Numbered from the stretch's first letter, positions 37,130-49,550 are shown. The stretch is 64,000 nucleotides of DNA from Talinum fruticosum (GCA_021018815.1 JAITYX010000011.1:6958501-7022500); one strand, 5' to 3'. Program-made: numbers and translations. Notes: generated by a model from the letters alone, not told the origin.

Positions 37130-37500
37130 CTCCAATGGATGGCCGGCACCGGCGGCGGCACGAGCTGCGACGGCGAAGCTCGGGCGTGACCCGCAGCGGC
37201 GGCGGTTGGTCGGCGGCGTCCTCCACCCAGGCGGCAGCGGCGCAGTGCAGGGGTCGGGCGAAACGAAGCCGAGAGCGGTGGTGTTTCGGCCTTCGGGGTC
37301 CTGAACTTGCGGCGGCGAGGAGGCGGCGGCAACGAGCGACGGCGGCGTGCCTCGTCGCCGGCGGTAGCGGGCTGATGGCGGTGGTGTGGCGGCTGATTGC
37401 TCTCGCTCTCGCTCTCGGTCTCGGTCTCGGTCTCGCTCTCGCTCTCGCTCTCTATCGCTGCGAAATCCGGAACCGGCCGGTGCCGGTTCGGATTTATTCG
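37130..37500. promoter_or_regulatory. GC-rich leader/promoter region of the CACTA transposase
   Basis: A GC-rich block upstream of the minus-strand transposase start, with GGCGGC-rich sequence and a CTCGCTCTCGGTCTCGG-type hexamer microsatellite at 37397-37450. It gives long open frames in several registers but no recognisable protein. Between it and the transposase (36600-37130) are three or four diverged copies of a roughly 120-bp unit containing CATTAATTTCCACTAAA. Confidence 0.45.
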
Positions 37501-37870
37501 TAATTAGCGACGGAACAGTCCGTCGTCTGTTCCATCGCTAATTACAAAATTGTCATTAGCGACGGCATAGCGACGGAATATTCCGTCGCTAATAAGTACT
37601 GATTAATTTTTTTCCCCTTTGAAGGATTTTGTACTATACGAATTCCCGCTGACGGATCACCGACGGAATATTCCGTCGCTGAATCAATTTAGCGACGGAA
37701 GTTCCGTCGCTGAGCCGTCGTGGAGAAAACAGCGACGGAAGTTACTTTCCGTCGCTAAATCCGTCGTTGTTTGTTGCAGGTGGCATTTTTGTCGGTTTCC
37801 GTCGCCGATTCCGTCGCTATCCGGCGACAGATTTGTTTCCGTCGCTATTTCCGTCGCTATTTTAAAGTTT
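37500..37870. repeat. right subterminal TTAGCGACGGAA array
   Basis: Many direct and inverted copies of the same 12-bp unit as the left end, ending at the TIR. Confidence 0.9.
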
Positions 37871-37883
37871 TGTAGTAGTGTTT

Positions 37884-40470
37884 GTCTGTGCAAGCTAGTG
37901 TACATAAATAGGGCACAAAGATGGCGATTGTTATCGACTTTGTGTATATAAAATCCAATGTATATAACTTTAGAATTTCGTAATATGTAATATCCAAAAC
38001 TTAGCCGTAATGTAAATAAAATAAGGTAACTACGCTGCTTGTTAAAGAAATGATTGTAAATTGCAAAACAAATGTTATCCTCTTTGTCTTTTACTTAGAG
38101 TTGCTTATATTCATATTACTTGTCTTAGTTTTATCTCATGTAATTTTAAGAGTGCTTCGGACTCCAAATCGTTAAACAGTTTCTTTTACATTATTTTTTT
38201 CAATTTGATTATGTTTCCTCACCTTGAATTTGTCAAACAAATGAAATAACTCGTTAGAAAAGAGTTTAATCATAAACAAGTAAGAGTTCTCACATAAGTC
38301 CTACATTCATGATAATGAATCATTCTAAAGAAAAGAGAGGTAAAGTTAGAATGGTAATCAAATTAAAAAAACTCAATGTGGTATACTATTTTTGATGTAT
38401 ATTACATCCCTAAGAAGATTGTCCCTTTTAATAGAATTAAAGGAGTTTCTTGGTTCTCAAAAATGTATTAGAAAAACGGATATTGCCAAATTAAATAAAA
38501 ATGGATGAAGAAAGTATCCACTTAACAACTTTTAATGTCCCCAAGGACATTACAAATGGCTTATAATTGCATTTGGTATCAAGAATGCACCTTGAATATG
38601 TCAAAGAAAAATGGATAGCATCTAGAAAGACTTAAATGACTGTTCCTTAATTTATATTGATGATATCCTCATTTTCTCCAAGACAAAAGAGCAACACAAA
38701 AATGATGTCTTACCTGTTACTCAAAGATGCATTGATCATGACATTATTCTTAGTAGTAATAAATGTATTTATGTTAAACAAGAAATAATTTTTTTTAGGT
38801 TTAGAGATCAAGACTAGATAAGTCATTCTGTATAAGCATATCCTAGAAAAAAATAGAAAATTTTCTTGAAAAAATTGATGGAAAACAACTAGAAAGGTTT
38901 GTAGGATGTCTCACATATACTTTGGATTTCATCTTACTAAGTTAAGAAAGCCTTTACAACAAAAATTTAAGATAAAAGGAAAGTTGGACTTAGATTGCTA
39001 ATAACTCAAAGATTGTGCAAAACTTCAAAAAGTTAAGCAAAAATCTTCTTGTGCTTAATTTTTTAACGATGAAGATGATATAATTCTAAAGAAGAGTACT
39101 CCAATCAAGAAGGAGAAAAACTCGATAAATATTGCGGTAGAAGTTTTAACAAAGCTTATGCTTTTATCTTATAATGGAAAAGAGATTCTTGCAATGATAA
39201 AGAGAATTGAAAAACTATTAATTTATAGCCCCAAAATCTTTTTCGTTGAAACTTATTGCAAATGAATGCTTGGTTTTGCGAAAAGAATTTATCAAATATG
39301 CAAGCAAATGGAAGGGTGTCTGTATCGGCAATTATGGCTTAACCAATTTTTCTTTTCTATTGAACATTTACAAGGATCAAAGAATTCTTTGGTCGACAAC
39401 CTTATATGAGACTTAATCTATGTTGATCATATCCGAACTCGCGCCCAAATGAAACCAAATAATGAAGAAGTAATGTCACCATTAGAACTAGTGTTACCTT
39501 CTCGTAGAATCATACTAAACACCTTAGTAGAATTTCAAACAAAAAGATGCTAGTTTGTTATGACTTATTCCCAATATTTATTAGCAAAAAAATTGTGCCT
39601 CCTAAAAATGCAAATTTACTACTTGAAGATTCCTTTAGACATTCAAGAAAAATAAATGGATATGTTCGTAAAATTGGTTCGGAGAATTGTATACAAGCAT
39701 CATCGACTATTGGAAAAATTATTCCTCCGATATATGAGAATCATAAGGATCCCAAGTAACTTTACGGATAACTTTAGAGTAGGAAAAGTAAGAATACATA
39801 ACAAAAATTAACTTAATGATTTCATATTAGATGCATGAAAATATGAAATGGTACCCTATTTTAGAGGAGGAATTCGAGCACTCGATAGCCCTTTCTTTTC
39901 AAGATTAACTAAGTTCCAAAGATGCATGTTTAAAAGAGATTCCTTGAATTTTCACAAGCAATCGAAGGGTCAACAACTATCACCCTATGGACTAATATTG
40001 ATATCCGTATTCAGTGTGCGCTTTCGAAGTTGAACATGAAAAGAATTAAGTCAGCTCATTATTTAATTCAAATGGTTGATTTAGATGATCTAACTTATTT
40101 AGTGTACAATTAGATTCGTGAAAGGTATATTAATCCTAGTCTAGCAAGAGCTATTAGATTCTTCAATATTCGTCACTAAATTTGGTCCATGATTGAAAGA
40201 GATTGTAAATTAGTGCACTTCTACCTTTGGATATTCAAGTGAGTGGAAAGCATACCTAGAAGATAATAGTACTATTTTAAAAGATATTGATAATTATCTA
40301 TTTGATGTTGGAATTGAAAAATTCTTATCTCAAGAATGAAAGATGTATTTACATGCTTTATTCTTACAATAGAATCTTGAATACCTTAAGTTTGAGGCAG
40401 ATGATGATGAGTTGGAAAAAGTAATTAGAGAAGAAGGCACACAAAATTTCAATAATGACAATTGAATGAT
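37884..40470 (+). pseudogene. endogenous pararetrovirus-like relic, right part
   Basis: Broken plus-strand frames show reverse-transcriptase traces (MDEESIHLTTFNVPKD near 38500; YIDDILIFSKTKEQH at 38654-38698), RNase H traces (YCGRSFNKAYAF near 39130) and a block with QLWLNQFFFSIEHLQGSKNS near 39320-39390. A further stretch of unknown function follows (39850-40031, LTKFQRCMFKRDSLNFHKQS, PYGLILISVF). The YIDD box and the RNase H order fit integrated Caulimoviridae-like sequences found widely in plants. A Ty3 element remains possible because no movement or coat protein is certain. Stops are frequent; nothing is expressible. Confidence 0.5.
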
Positions 40471-41369
40471 ATGAAAAGAATCTAGATCAACATTCAAGTA
40501 ACTATGTATTATTGTATTAGTATATCCTGTTTTCATCAGCGTACTATCACACATACTATAGCCATGTGAGGCATCATGTAGTAGTGTATATGTTGTAGTC
40601 ATTATGGCATCATATATACCTCATCTCCTCTATATAAGGAGATGATAGGCATTATGAAGGGACACCATCAGTTGAGCATAGCTTGAGCGAAAGAGAAGTC
40701 GAGCTTTTCCATTTTTGTATGAGCAAGCATATCTAATGATCTTTGTAGTTTAAGTCCCTCTTCAATCCTTCCACTGTAAAATATCTACTTTTGAGCTTCC
40801 AATAAAAAAACTTTCCTAGTACGGAACATTATTCAATCAAACCTTATGTCCTAAATATTGTAATTTTTTCATTAAAGTCTCATTATCCTTAAAAAGAAAA
40901 AAAAACTTTATTAATGACTATGGTTTGATGTTGGAAACGAAACACACTTGTATTGTGTCTTATCTAAGGGAAGTGTAGTAGAGATTAACAATTTTTGTAA
41001 ATAGGTAGTTAAAGGAACCAGGGTTTAATCTCAACCAAGTTCAAGTAATGGTCAAAATTCTCAAATCAAATTTAATTATTTTTGCAAAACATAGCGGGCC
41101 TATAACCATAGAAATATAATATTATGATATAATTAGTAGGTTGTGATAAATAGTACCAATAAGGTCATTATGAAATGTAAAATTACTAAGATACTATTTT
41201 TCATAAAAAATTTCATAATTTAGTACTTTTGTATATTTTACCCAATTTTGTGTCAAATATAAATTCCAAAAATTATGTGCCAAAAAATATAAGAAAAGAG
41301 GAACTTAAGAGTTAGTTTGTTATAATCCAAGGATACTCCAGTGTTTCATTCTAAAATACAGGAACCTAA
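40471..41369. other. no gene seen
   Basis: AT-rich DNA. A stretch around 40610-40800 resembles a retroelement leader (TATATAAGGAGATGA followed by ATTATTCAATCAAACC-like words) and may be the terminal part of the relic to its left, but no repeat partner is visible. Confidence 0.35.
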
Positions 41370-41747
41370 GGCTATCTTCAATAGTAGTATATGAAAGCGA
41401 GATATACCTAGGTGGAAAAGAGAGAAATAACGATATCAATAATAAATATTGAGGGAATGAGAAGTTGGGAAGGATGAGGTACTCTAAGGAGTAGCTGGAG
41501 GGAGGAGTTTCTCTGCCAAAGAAGAGAGAGAAAATCGAGAGGAGAGAGAATGAGAGAGAGAGAGAGAGGAGAGAGGAAATGAAATAAAACAATGAGTTTT
41601 ATTTTTTTAGTTTTCTTTTTTAAAATTTTTTAGTTATAAAATATTGAGCACCTTGTGTGGGTTGCTAACATCGACAATGATAAATATTTTGGAGCAAGTT
41701 CTTACTTATGTGTCAATTAGAGCACAAAGCTACCATTAGAGATAGCG
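41370..41747. mobile_element. Harbinger-type MITE, degraded
   Basis: The ends GGCTATCTTCAATAGTAG and (inverse) CGCTATCTCTAATGGTAG are clearly related, and TAA lies directly outside on both sides (41367-41369 and 41748-41750). The interior is GAGA-rich around 41500-41575. At 378 bp it has no coding capacity. Confidence 0.7.
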
Positions 41748-41750
41748 TAA

Positions 41751-44299
41751 GGATAGTTACCTCTTAAAACAAGGTACCATAGAGCAGTGTTTTGTAGACG
41801 GGCGTAACCTTCTTGGTACCATCAAAAGTTATTGATTCTTGAACAAAGTTAGTATTATTTTTTTGTTAATTTTATTTTTGAAGAATATATTTTAATTTCC
41901 CTATTTTATGTAATAATTTATATTTGACCGCTTTTTTAATTTATAATTCAAAGATAATTTTTTTCATAAATTTTGATATTCAAATATTCTTATACAAAAT
42001 AAAGTAGGTAAAATTTTTAAAAAGCACTTAACTTTAAAAATTGTTTGATAAATCACCAAAATTTTATATTTAGTGCAAGTAATGATGAAATTTTATGTTG
42101 TGTTTCATCTTAATAATTGACGAAATTTTGAACTATATTTTCTTAAGTGAAATAACTCCTCACTTTTTCTGGAAGGAAAAAAATTAAAATTATGAAATAA
42201 TTAATATGATGTTTAGAATAATTGAGGGTTAAATTTTTTTATAAAATAGGTTAATTTATTGCTTGTAATAGGAGAATTTGCAATATATAATGATAATAGC
42301 TAAATAATAGAAAATGAGTATATTATACACGTCTAGGTGCTCTAGTACAAATAGGGTGCAAAATGAAGAAAACATCCGTACTTATAGATAGCCTATAATT
42401 AGACATTATCCATCCTACATTCTGCTGTACTTAATTATTAACGTATACTAGTATGGACCCGTATTATGCACGTGAATAATGTTATAAAATGTATACCTTA
42501 AGAAATTATTGAATTATGGAGCGACGTTGTACTTGTAAGTTTCTTTTTCTTGATCATTTGATTTTACCGAGTGGTTTCACATTCAATAACATTCTTTTGT
42601 ATGTTATCCCCTCACAGTGAAAAAACTTTTGTGACTCATCAAATTTATCAGAACCCAAACATAAAAATACGAACTATAATTTCTTACCTCCTTGATGACA
42701 ATGCTAATTAACTTAGCCCATGGGTAAAATATAACATTTTTATTTTATTTTTTTTTACCAATTTGCCAGCCCAATTATTCTCCTTGTTTTGTAATCATTT
42801 TCTATTTTACTTAGAGTGCTTGATTATAAATTTATTCTACAAACAAAAAGAATTACTAAGTTATTTATGTTTAGAAAAATTAGAACACATCATTCCATTA
42901 TTTTGAATTAAAAATTATATATTTGATACTTTCAAACCCTTTATTGCATTCTTTTATTTTTTTTTTACATAATTATAATTTATATAAATCCTGTTTTTCT
43001 CTTTAAGCATGTGGTAGCTTAATTTCACATTTTCTTTTAATTTTAATTTTAAATAATTAACATGTTGCTATTTTAGTGATTGACATTTTAATTTTGTTGG
43101 ACGAGCCTATTTAAAGTAGATAAACTCATTTTCGAGTGATAAATTTTTATGTCCAGACAATGAATATTTATCTTATATCCAATGAATTCTTTAGTTTTAA
43201 ATATAGGACCGTTTCTTTTCATTTTTTTTTTCTAAATGACGAACCTTTTGTCTTATATCCAATGAACTTTTAAATTTAAATGAAGAACCTTTTGTTTTTC
43301 TTTAATGATGAACCTATTGTTTTTACAAATATTCATTTTTCAAAGGATGAATCATTTAAAGGTAAAAATTTCATTAAATTATATGTTTAGTTGAGCCAAA
43401 AATAAAAAGGTTCATTAAATTTAATCTTAAAAGTTCATTACTTTGAGTTTAGAGTTTACTCTTCTAATAAGATTCATCATGTAAAATAAAGAAAATTAAT
43501 GATGACTCAACAACCAAAACCTTTAGTTAATGAGTATTAAAAGTGATAATAATTTTTGACATATGTAAAATAATCAAAGAAAAAAATTGATAGAGAAATA
43601 AGAAATATAAAAGGGTTAAAAAAAAACTAAATAAAACAAAACAGAATATAAAAGAGGAAATCAATCAATCCAAAAAGGAAAAAAATTATATTGAGTAAAT
43701 ACAACAATAATTAAATATAAATAGGGGTACACCTTGCTATTTAAGGGTATCAATTAATTCTATTTTCACAATTAGTTATTTTTTAATTTTATTATTTCTA
43801 ATTAATTTATGATGATCAAAACTAATAATAAGTTAAAAAATATAAGTGGATATATTTTTTAAAAAATAACTTAAATAAAAATATTTTTATAAATTCTTTC
43901 AAAACTTATTCTACTAACTAATAATAAAAATATAAGTGGATATATTTTACATTATTTGTATACTAAACACATTATTTGTCTTTTTTTATTTTTTTATTTT
44001 AAACTTTAAAATGTCAATTTCTTTTGAAAAAAATTGTCCATAGTCTAGATAATATTTGATCTAAATTGACAATATTACTTGATATTATTCACAAAATTAA
44101 TATAAATTAGTTTTAGAACTATACATATCCAACATAATGAACATATAATGTTTAATTTTATTAAAATTAGTTAATCTTTAATTTAATTAAAAGTATGAAC
44201 AATCTAAACATCCTATATATAATTATAAAAATTTATTACAATGTAACATCCTACATATCAATCATATATTGATTCTATCCAATTTTTAATATATATATA
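41751..44299. other. AT-rich intergenic DNA, no gene seen
   Basis: Very AT-rich with long A and T runs. Around 43130-43450 several loosely repeated words occur (GATGAACC, TTCATTAAATT, CTTATATCCAATGAA). No frame longer than background and no element ends could be supported. Confidence 0.5.
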
Positions 44300-45069
44300 C
44301 AAGTGGCGGAACCAAGTAATTTACGGAAGGGGAGTCGAAGTAAACGAAATAATAATATGCACAATATGAAAATTAACAACAAAAATCAAGCATCTACAAG
44401 TAAACCGACGTGCTGAGGTAAATTGAAATGAAATTGAAAAGTTTAGAATTAGACAAGAATTAAATAAGAAATTGAAATGAAATTAAACCTAACATCACAC
44501 AAGAAATTAAACAAGAAATTAAACCTAATCATTTTGATCTAAGTATGCCATTTTTTCGGAAAATGGGCAAGTCCAACAAATTAGATATCTATTTTCGACA
44601 TCAAAAACAATCAAATGCAGTTTCTCATCAACAAAAAGCGCAAAACACTCATCGGAATGTATTGTTGGCATTTAATTCACATAAAGACAATGGGTAGTAG
44701 TAGGAGTTTAATATAATTGAAAAACTATAAACCCCTCCCCCTTTTTCTCTTTCTCACTTGAGTCCAACAAGGTAATGGAAATAAAGGGAATGTCTCGACA
44801 TTAATAAAATTACAAACCAACACACACTATGTGAGAGAGAGTAAGCTAAAAAGATTTCATAAGTCTAGAGCAAAGCAAAATAATGAAAGGGAAGATGAAA
44901 AGATATTTTTTTTTAAAAATGAAGATTATCAAGAATTGAATTCCCAATTTTTAGTTTATATTACAACACACTCGCCAACTTAGCCACTAGCTACTATCTT
45001 TACTTCTCTATTATATAAAATTTTTTTTTTTTTGAGAGGGGTTCAGTTGACCCACTTGGTTCGCCAAGA
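44300..45069. mobile_element. TIR element inserted in a TA repeat
   Basis: The left end CAAGTGGCGGAACCAAGT and the right end, read inversely, TCTTGGCGAACCAAGT match over about 15 bases. A (TA)n run lies directly outside each end (44289-44299 and 45069-45086), as if the element inserted within a TA microsatellite. The GGCGGAACC terminus is a common plant MITE type. No coding capacity. Confidence 0.55.
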
Positions 45070-45086
45070 TATATATATATATATAT

Positions 45087-46284
45087 AAAATGGGCACTAA
45101 CATTCAATGAGTGAGTGTACAAAAGATTTTGCATATTAATTTGACCAAAGAGTTTGTTAACAGATAGTATGGATATAACTTGAGAATTTAATGATCAAAG
45201 CCGGTTAGAATGTTGCTTCCTTTATTTTTAACTTTTTTTTTTTCAGATGTTGTCCTTGCTCAATTTATTTGGTATTGTCCTCTTTCAACTATAAATTTTA
45301 TTTGAGAAACAAATCAAATAAATGCTAGTAACCGGAAAAAAAGAAGGAACCACCAACTATTTTTCACAAATTCCAACAATACTCGAAAATTTCAATCTAA
45401 AATAACTTTTTCCATTGATTTTTTCATATCTTAAAGGTAAGGATTAAGGATTAAAGATTAAGAATTTTAAATTATACTTAAATATGTCGTTAATTATCCT
45501 TCCATTTTTGACATTTCCTTCTTTGTCTTCCAAAAACTAGGAATTTTTCACACTTAAAAACAAAATTAATGAAAGATAATAGAAATTCTTCTTTTTTTGG
45601 AAGGTGTGGTGTATAACACAAAAAATTGGTGATTATTTGCACCTACTATCAAAGGCTAATGATTTTTTAAACCCAAAATTGAAGTTGGTTGATTTTTAAA
45701 AATTTTGGAGATCATTTGAGTAATTTAAAATTTTTTAAAAAAGTTAATAAAGAAACGCATAAGGTAAAAAGAAATTGAAGTAAAAAATTTCAAGAGGAAT
45801 ATATGTCAGTATTTTATATGTATTTTTAATCAAGAGAGGAATATCTTATAAATTCAATCGTACATTGTGTATGTAGTGCATAAATTTTAAAAAGAATTAT
45901 ACTAACTTCTATGTAAGGCTTATCTGGTGTTGCTCATCCCAAAAAAAAAAAAAGAAAAACAAAAGAAGGGCATATTTTGCGTTAGCATATAATTTTTCAA
46001 ATTAGTCTTAAAGATTTGACAAATAAATCTCCAAATTTTCAATAAATAATCCCTTCAAGAAAAACAGAAGAAAGAGAGAACCCTCTTTTTTTTTTTTCCA
46101 GGGCTTTTCAGAGGTTGGACAAGTGGAAGTTGTGAGATAACTATGGGATGGGAAGAAGCTCAGGAATTCCGGTTTTTGGACAGATTCATTGCATTTGCAT
46201 GTATGCAACTCAACCACCCTCAATTCCATGAATGTATCATCATCCCCTATTATTAAAATCATTCAACTTTCTATAATTAAATCA
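45087..46284. other. AT-rich upstream region of the EBF gene
   Basis: No gene seen. From about 46290 the sequence turns pyrimidine-rich (CTTTCACCCTCGCTCTCTC), which fits the 5' leader of the downstream gene. I could not assign ethylene-response elements with confidence. Confidence 0.4.
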
Positions 46285-46651
46285 ATGAAATTACTTTCCT
46301 CTGACCGACCCCACCTCCTCTCTTTCACCCTCGCTCTCTCTTTCATCATCAAGAAGAACCATCTATTGATAAAAACACATGCCCCATTCTCTTCCAACAA
46401 TACCGTTCATTCCCCTTCCCTCTCACCCTTCTCACCTTTTTCTGTACTCTCCCCTTTTTTGCCCTATCTAATAGGGTTTTTTCTCATGTTTAACCCCATC
46501 TTCTCATGAATTTTGCACTCCTTCGATCTTTACTTGCCCATGTGTTCACAATATTGGTTGTTTAGACTTTGGTGGATTTGGGTTGCGGCCTCGCCTTCTC
46601 TTCATCAATCTCCTTCCTTTTTTGCCTCTCTGAGGTTCTTTCCCTTTCAAC

Positions 46652-49128
46652 ATGTCTCAGGTCTTCAATTACAATGGTATATTTTGATTCCTTATTCTCT
46701 CTTTTTATATATTTATGTATTATTGGTGTGCTTATTCCTTGGGGTTTTTCTGCTATTGTAATATCTGTTTGGGATTGAGTATTGTTGTTCTCATGGTTTT
46801 GGGTTCTGGGCTTTGTTGGGGTGGAAGGTTTATCATGTGGGCAGTATTGGTTTGTATTTCCACAGCTTATCTTTGTGAAATTAACAAAGAAAGTGTCCCC
46901 TCATAGACTTTAAAATAGCCGTATGTTGAATTGCTCTACTTTCTTGTGGATTTATGTATCATGTGGTAGGTAATTAAGAGTACTTTAGGAATTTTTGGGG
47001 GTAATTTGTCCCTTACTGCAATTTAAATACCCCTTTAGATTATATAGAAGTTCACATCTTAGTTCTTATATAGTGGTTAGCAATACTTTGTGATCTCTGC
47101 TCCCTCTTTTTTTTTTTTTTTTTTTTAGGATGATGGTTTTTAGATGTTTAATTTATCAAATCTTGTGATTCTGATTGGAAAACAATAGCTAATGTTGGTT
47201 TTGGGTTATTGGATTTCACAGGAGATGACAATTTCTATTATGGGGGATCGGTATACTCTAACCCCAACGAAGCCGGCCTCTTTTTATCCCTTGGAAGTCA
47301 TGTGGATGTTTTCTTTCCTCGCAAGAGAGCTCGGGTAAGTGCCCCGCTTGGCTTTAGCCCTAGGATCTTTGAGCAGAAACAGGAGGTCTCTATTGATGTG
47401 CTCCCCGATGAGTGTCTATACGAAATCTTCAGGCGTTTACCACGGGATCAAGAGAGAAGTTCTTGTACCTGTGTTTCAAGCGCTGGCTTATGCTTTTAAG
47501 CAGTATCCCAAAAGAAGAGATTCTTAGCGACACTGCTAATGGGGAAATGAAGCCTGAGGATGAGGATTCAGAAATCAAGAGCGATGGATTCCTCACCAGG
47601 AGCTTGGAAGGGAAAAAGCGACTGATATTAGGCTTTTTGCTCTTGCGGTTGGAACCGGTGGTCATGGTGGATTAGGCAAGCTTATGATCAGGGGAAGTAA
47701 CTCTGCTCAAGGAGTGACAAACCTTGGCTTGAGGGCTGTTGCTCGATGCTGCCCGTCTTTGAAGGTTCTTTCACTGTGGAACGTTTCTTTTGTTGGAGAT
47801 GAGGGCCTTTTCGAGATAGCAAACAGGTGCCACCGCCTTGAGAAACTTGATCTTTGCCACTCCCCATTGATTACCGATAAGGCCTTGCTTGCAATTGCCA
47901 AGAATTGTCCTAATTTGACCGCTATAAGTATAGATTGTTGTCAAAATGTGGGGAATGAAGGTTTGCAAGCAATTGGGCAGTTCTGCTGCAATTTGAAGTC
48001 AATCACTATTAAAGACTGCCCACTTATTTCTGATCAGGGGATTGCGAGCATGATGTCATCTGCCACCTATGTTCTAAGCAAGTTGAAGCTTCAGGGGTTG
48101 AATGTCACCGATGCATCTCTCGCTGTTATTGGCCACTATGGGGAAGCAATAACCGATCTTGTTCTGGCAAACCTGCAAAATTTAAATGAAAGGGGTTTCT
48201 GGGTAATGGGTAATGCTCAGGGTCTTCAACTTCTCAAGTCCTTCACCATCACGTCATGTAGAGGAATAACAGATGTTGCTCTTGAAGCTTTGGGAAAGGG
48301 TTATCCCAATCTAAAACAGTTCGTCCTTAAGAAGTGTGCTTTCTTATCTGACAATGGGCTTGTCTCCTTTGCCAAAGCAGCTAGGTCTATCGAGAGCCTG
48401 CAATTAGAGGAGTGCCACAGGATCACCCAGATTGGGTTTTTGGTCTTCTTATAAACTGTGGCCCTAAATTGAAGTCTCTTAACATGTCAAGTTGCTTTGG
48501 TTTCAAGGACATGATCTTGGGATATCCCATTCCAAAATCATCCACCCCACTTCGATCCATAACAGTAAGGAACTGCCCTGGCCTTGGGGATATGACCTTG
48601 GCTATGTTGGCTGAGATGTGCCCGGAACTTCAATCTGTTGACTTCACCGGGCTTCCTGGCATCACTGATGATGGCCTTCTACCATTAATCAAGAGCTGTG
48701 ACACCGGCGCTGGTCTAGTTAAGGTCAGTTTTACTGGCTGTGTTAATGTTACAGACAATGTGATCATGGCATTGGCTAAGATTCATGGTGGCACACTTGA
48801 AGCCTTAAACCTCGATGGTTGTGGGAAGGTGACTGATGCTAGCTTAGTGGCCATCGCTGATGACTGCCTTCTGCTCAATGAGCTTGATGTCTCAAAATGT
48901 TCTGTCACAGATCTTGGGGTTGCATCTTTGGCTTGCTCGAAGCAGCTTAGCTTGCAAATCCTCTCCTTGTCTGGGTGCTCTATGCTCTCAGACAAATGCC
49001 TGCCGTACCTGGTGAAGTTGGGTCAGTCGCCTCTCATGGGTCTCAACCTCCAGCACTGCAATTCCATCAGCAGCAGTGTCATCAACATGCTCATGGAGAG
49101 GCTTTACAGGTGTGATATCCTTGCATAG
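46652..49128 (+). CDS. EBF: EIN3-binding F-box protein (EBF1/2 type), three 1-nt frameshifts as written
   Basis: Exon 1 is 46652-46676 (MSQVFNYN), followed by a 545-nt GT-AG intron and exon 2 at 47222-49128. The two-exon layout, the N-terminus, the F-box (VSIDVLPDECLYEIFRRLP) and about 18 leucine-rich repeats of the C-x2-L-x2-L type up to the ending MERLYRCDILA are those of EBF1/EBF2. EBF proteins are SCF substrate receptors that send EIN3/EIL1 to degradation and so damp ethylene signalling in the nucleus. The expected length (about 644 residues) fits the family. The frame breaks by a missing base near 47483 (in the CVSKRW block), near 47616 (after EGKK) and near 48433 (after RITQIG). Each lies in or beside a short homopolymer while the rest is well conserved, so sequence error and recent pseudogenisation are both possible. 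EBF1 and EBF2 cannot be told apart here. Confidence 0.92.
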
Positions 49129-49400
49129 GCCAAAAGGTCGGTTATAAGTGGATATATCCGGAAGATTTAAACGTATAGTCAGTGATGGTGAATAATAGGA
49201 GTTCGTTTCAGTTTTTGGGTCCGTCAGTTCAAACTGGGTCTTGCTCTATACCTTTGAACCGGTTCTTTTAACAGGTGGCCATTTGAACCTCCTTTTTTCC
49301 AGGTTTCCTCAACATGGGAAACTGGTTTGAAGAATTGGGGCACCCTTTGCAACAGGGCCTAATTCTTGTTGGCCGTGGATCCCTGAGAATTTACCGGGTT

Positions 49401-49550
49401 GTGGATATTAGAGCTAAGCCTTATTGTCCATCTTTTTCTAGGAGTCTGGGCCTTGACAAAATAGTCTAGTTAGTTGTGGATATTAGAGCTAAGCCTTATT
49501 GTCCATCTTTTTCTAGGAGTCTGGGCCTTGACAAAATAGTCTAGTTAGTC
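49401..49550 (+). repeat. 75-bp tandem duplication in the EBF 3' UTR
   Basis: Two adjacent, apparently identical 75-bp copies (49401-49475 and 49476-49550), each beginning GTGGATATTAGAGC and containing the U-rich word ATCTTTTTCTAGG. They lie between the EBF stop and its probable poly(A) site. Confidence 0.92.

Larger units (their letters stand above)
30071..37880 (-). mobile_element. CACTA (En/Spm) element with both transposase genes
   Basis: The ends are CACTACTACAAAAC and the exact inverse GTTTTGTAGTAGTG, with a 3-bp duplication TTT outside (30068-30070 and 37881-37883). At 7810 bp it is full-length for the class. Subterminal arrays (30080-30490 and 37500-37870) carry many TTAGCGACGGAA / TTCCGTCGCTAA units. 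Two minus-strand genes lie inside: a TNPD-type transposase (36582 to about 32850) and a TNPA-type protein (32653-30749). Frameshifts break both as written, so it is either recently inactivated or affected by sequence errors. It inserted into an older reverse-transcribing relic. Confidence 0.95.

Noticed and set aside
37084..37503. GC-rich open frames with ALALGLGLGL-type sequence
   Set aside because: The hexamer microsatellite and GGC-rich DNA upstream of the CACTA transposase explain them.
46190..46650. EIN3-binding or other ethylene-response sites upstream of EBF
   Set aside because: Short candidate words occur but none is specific enough to claim without a matrix scan.
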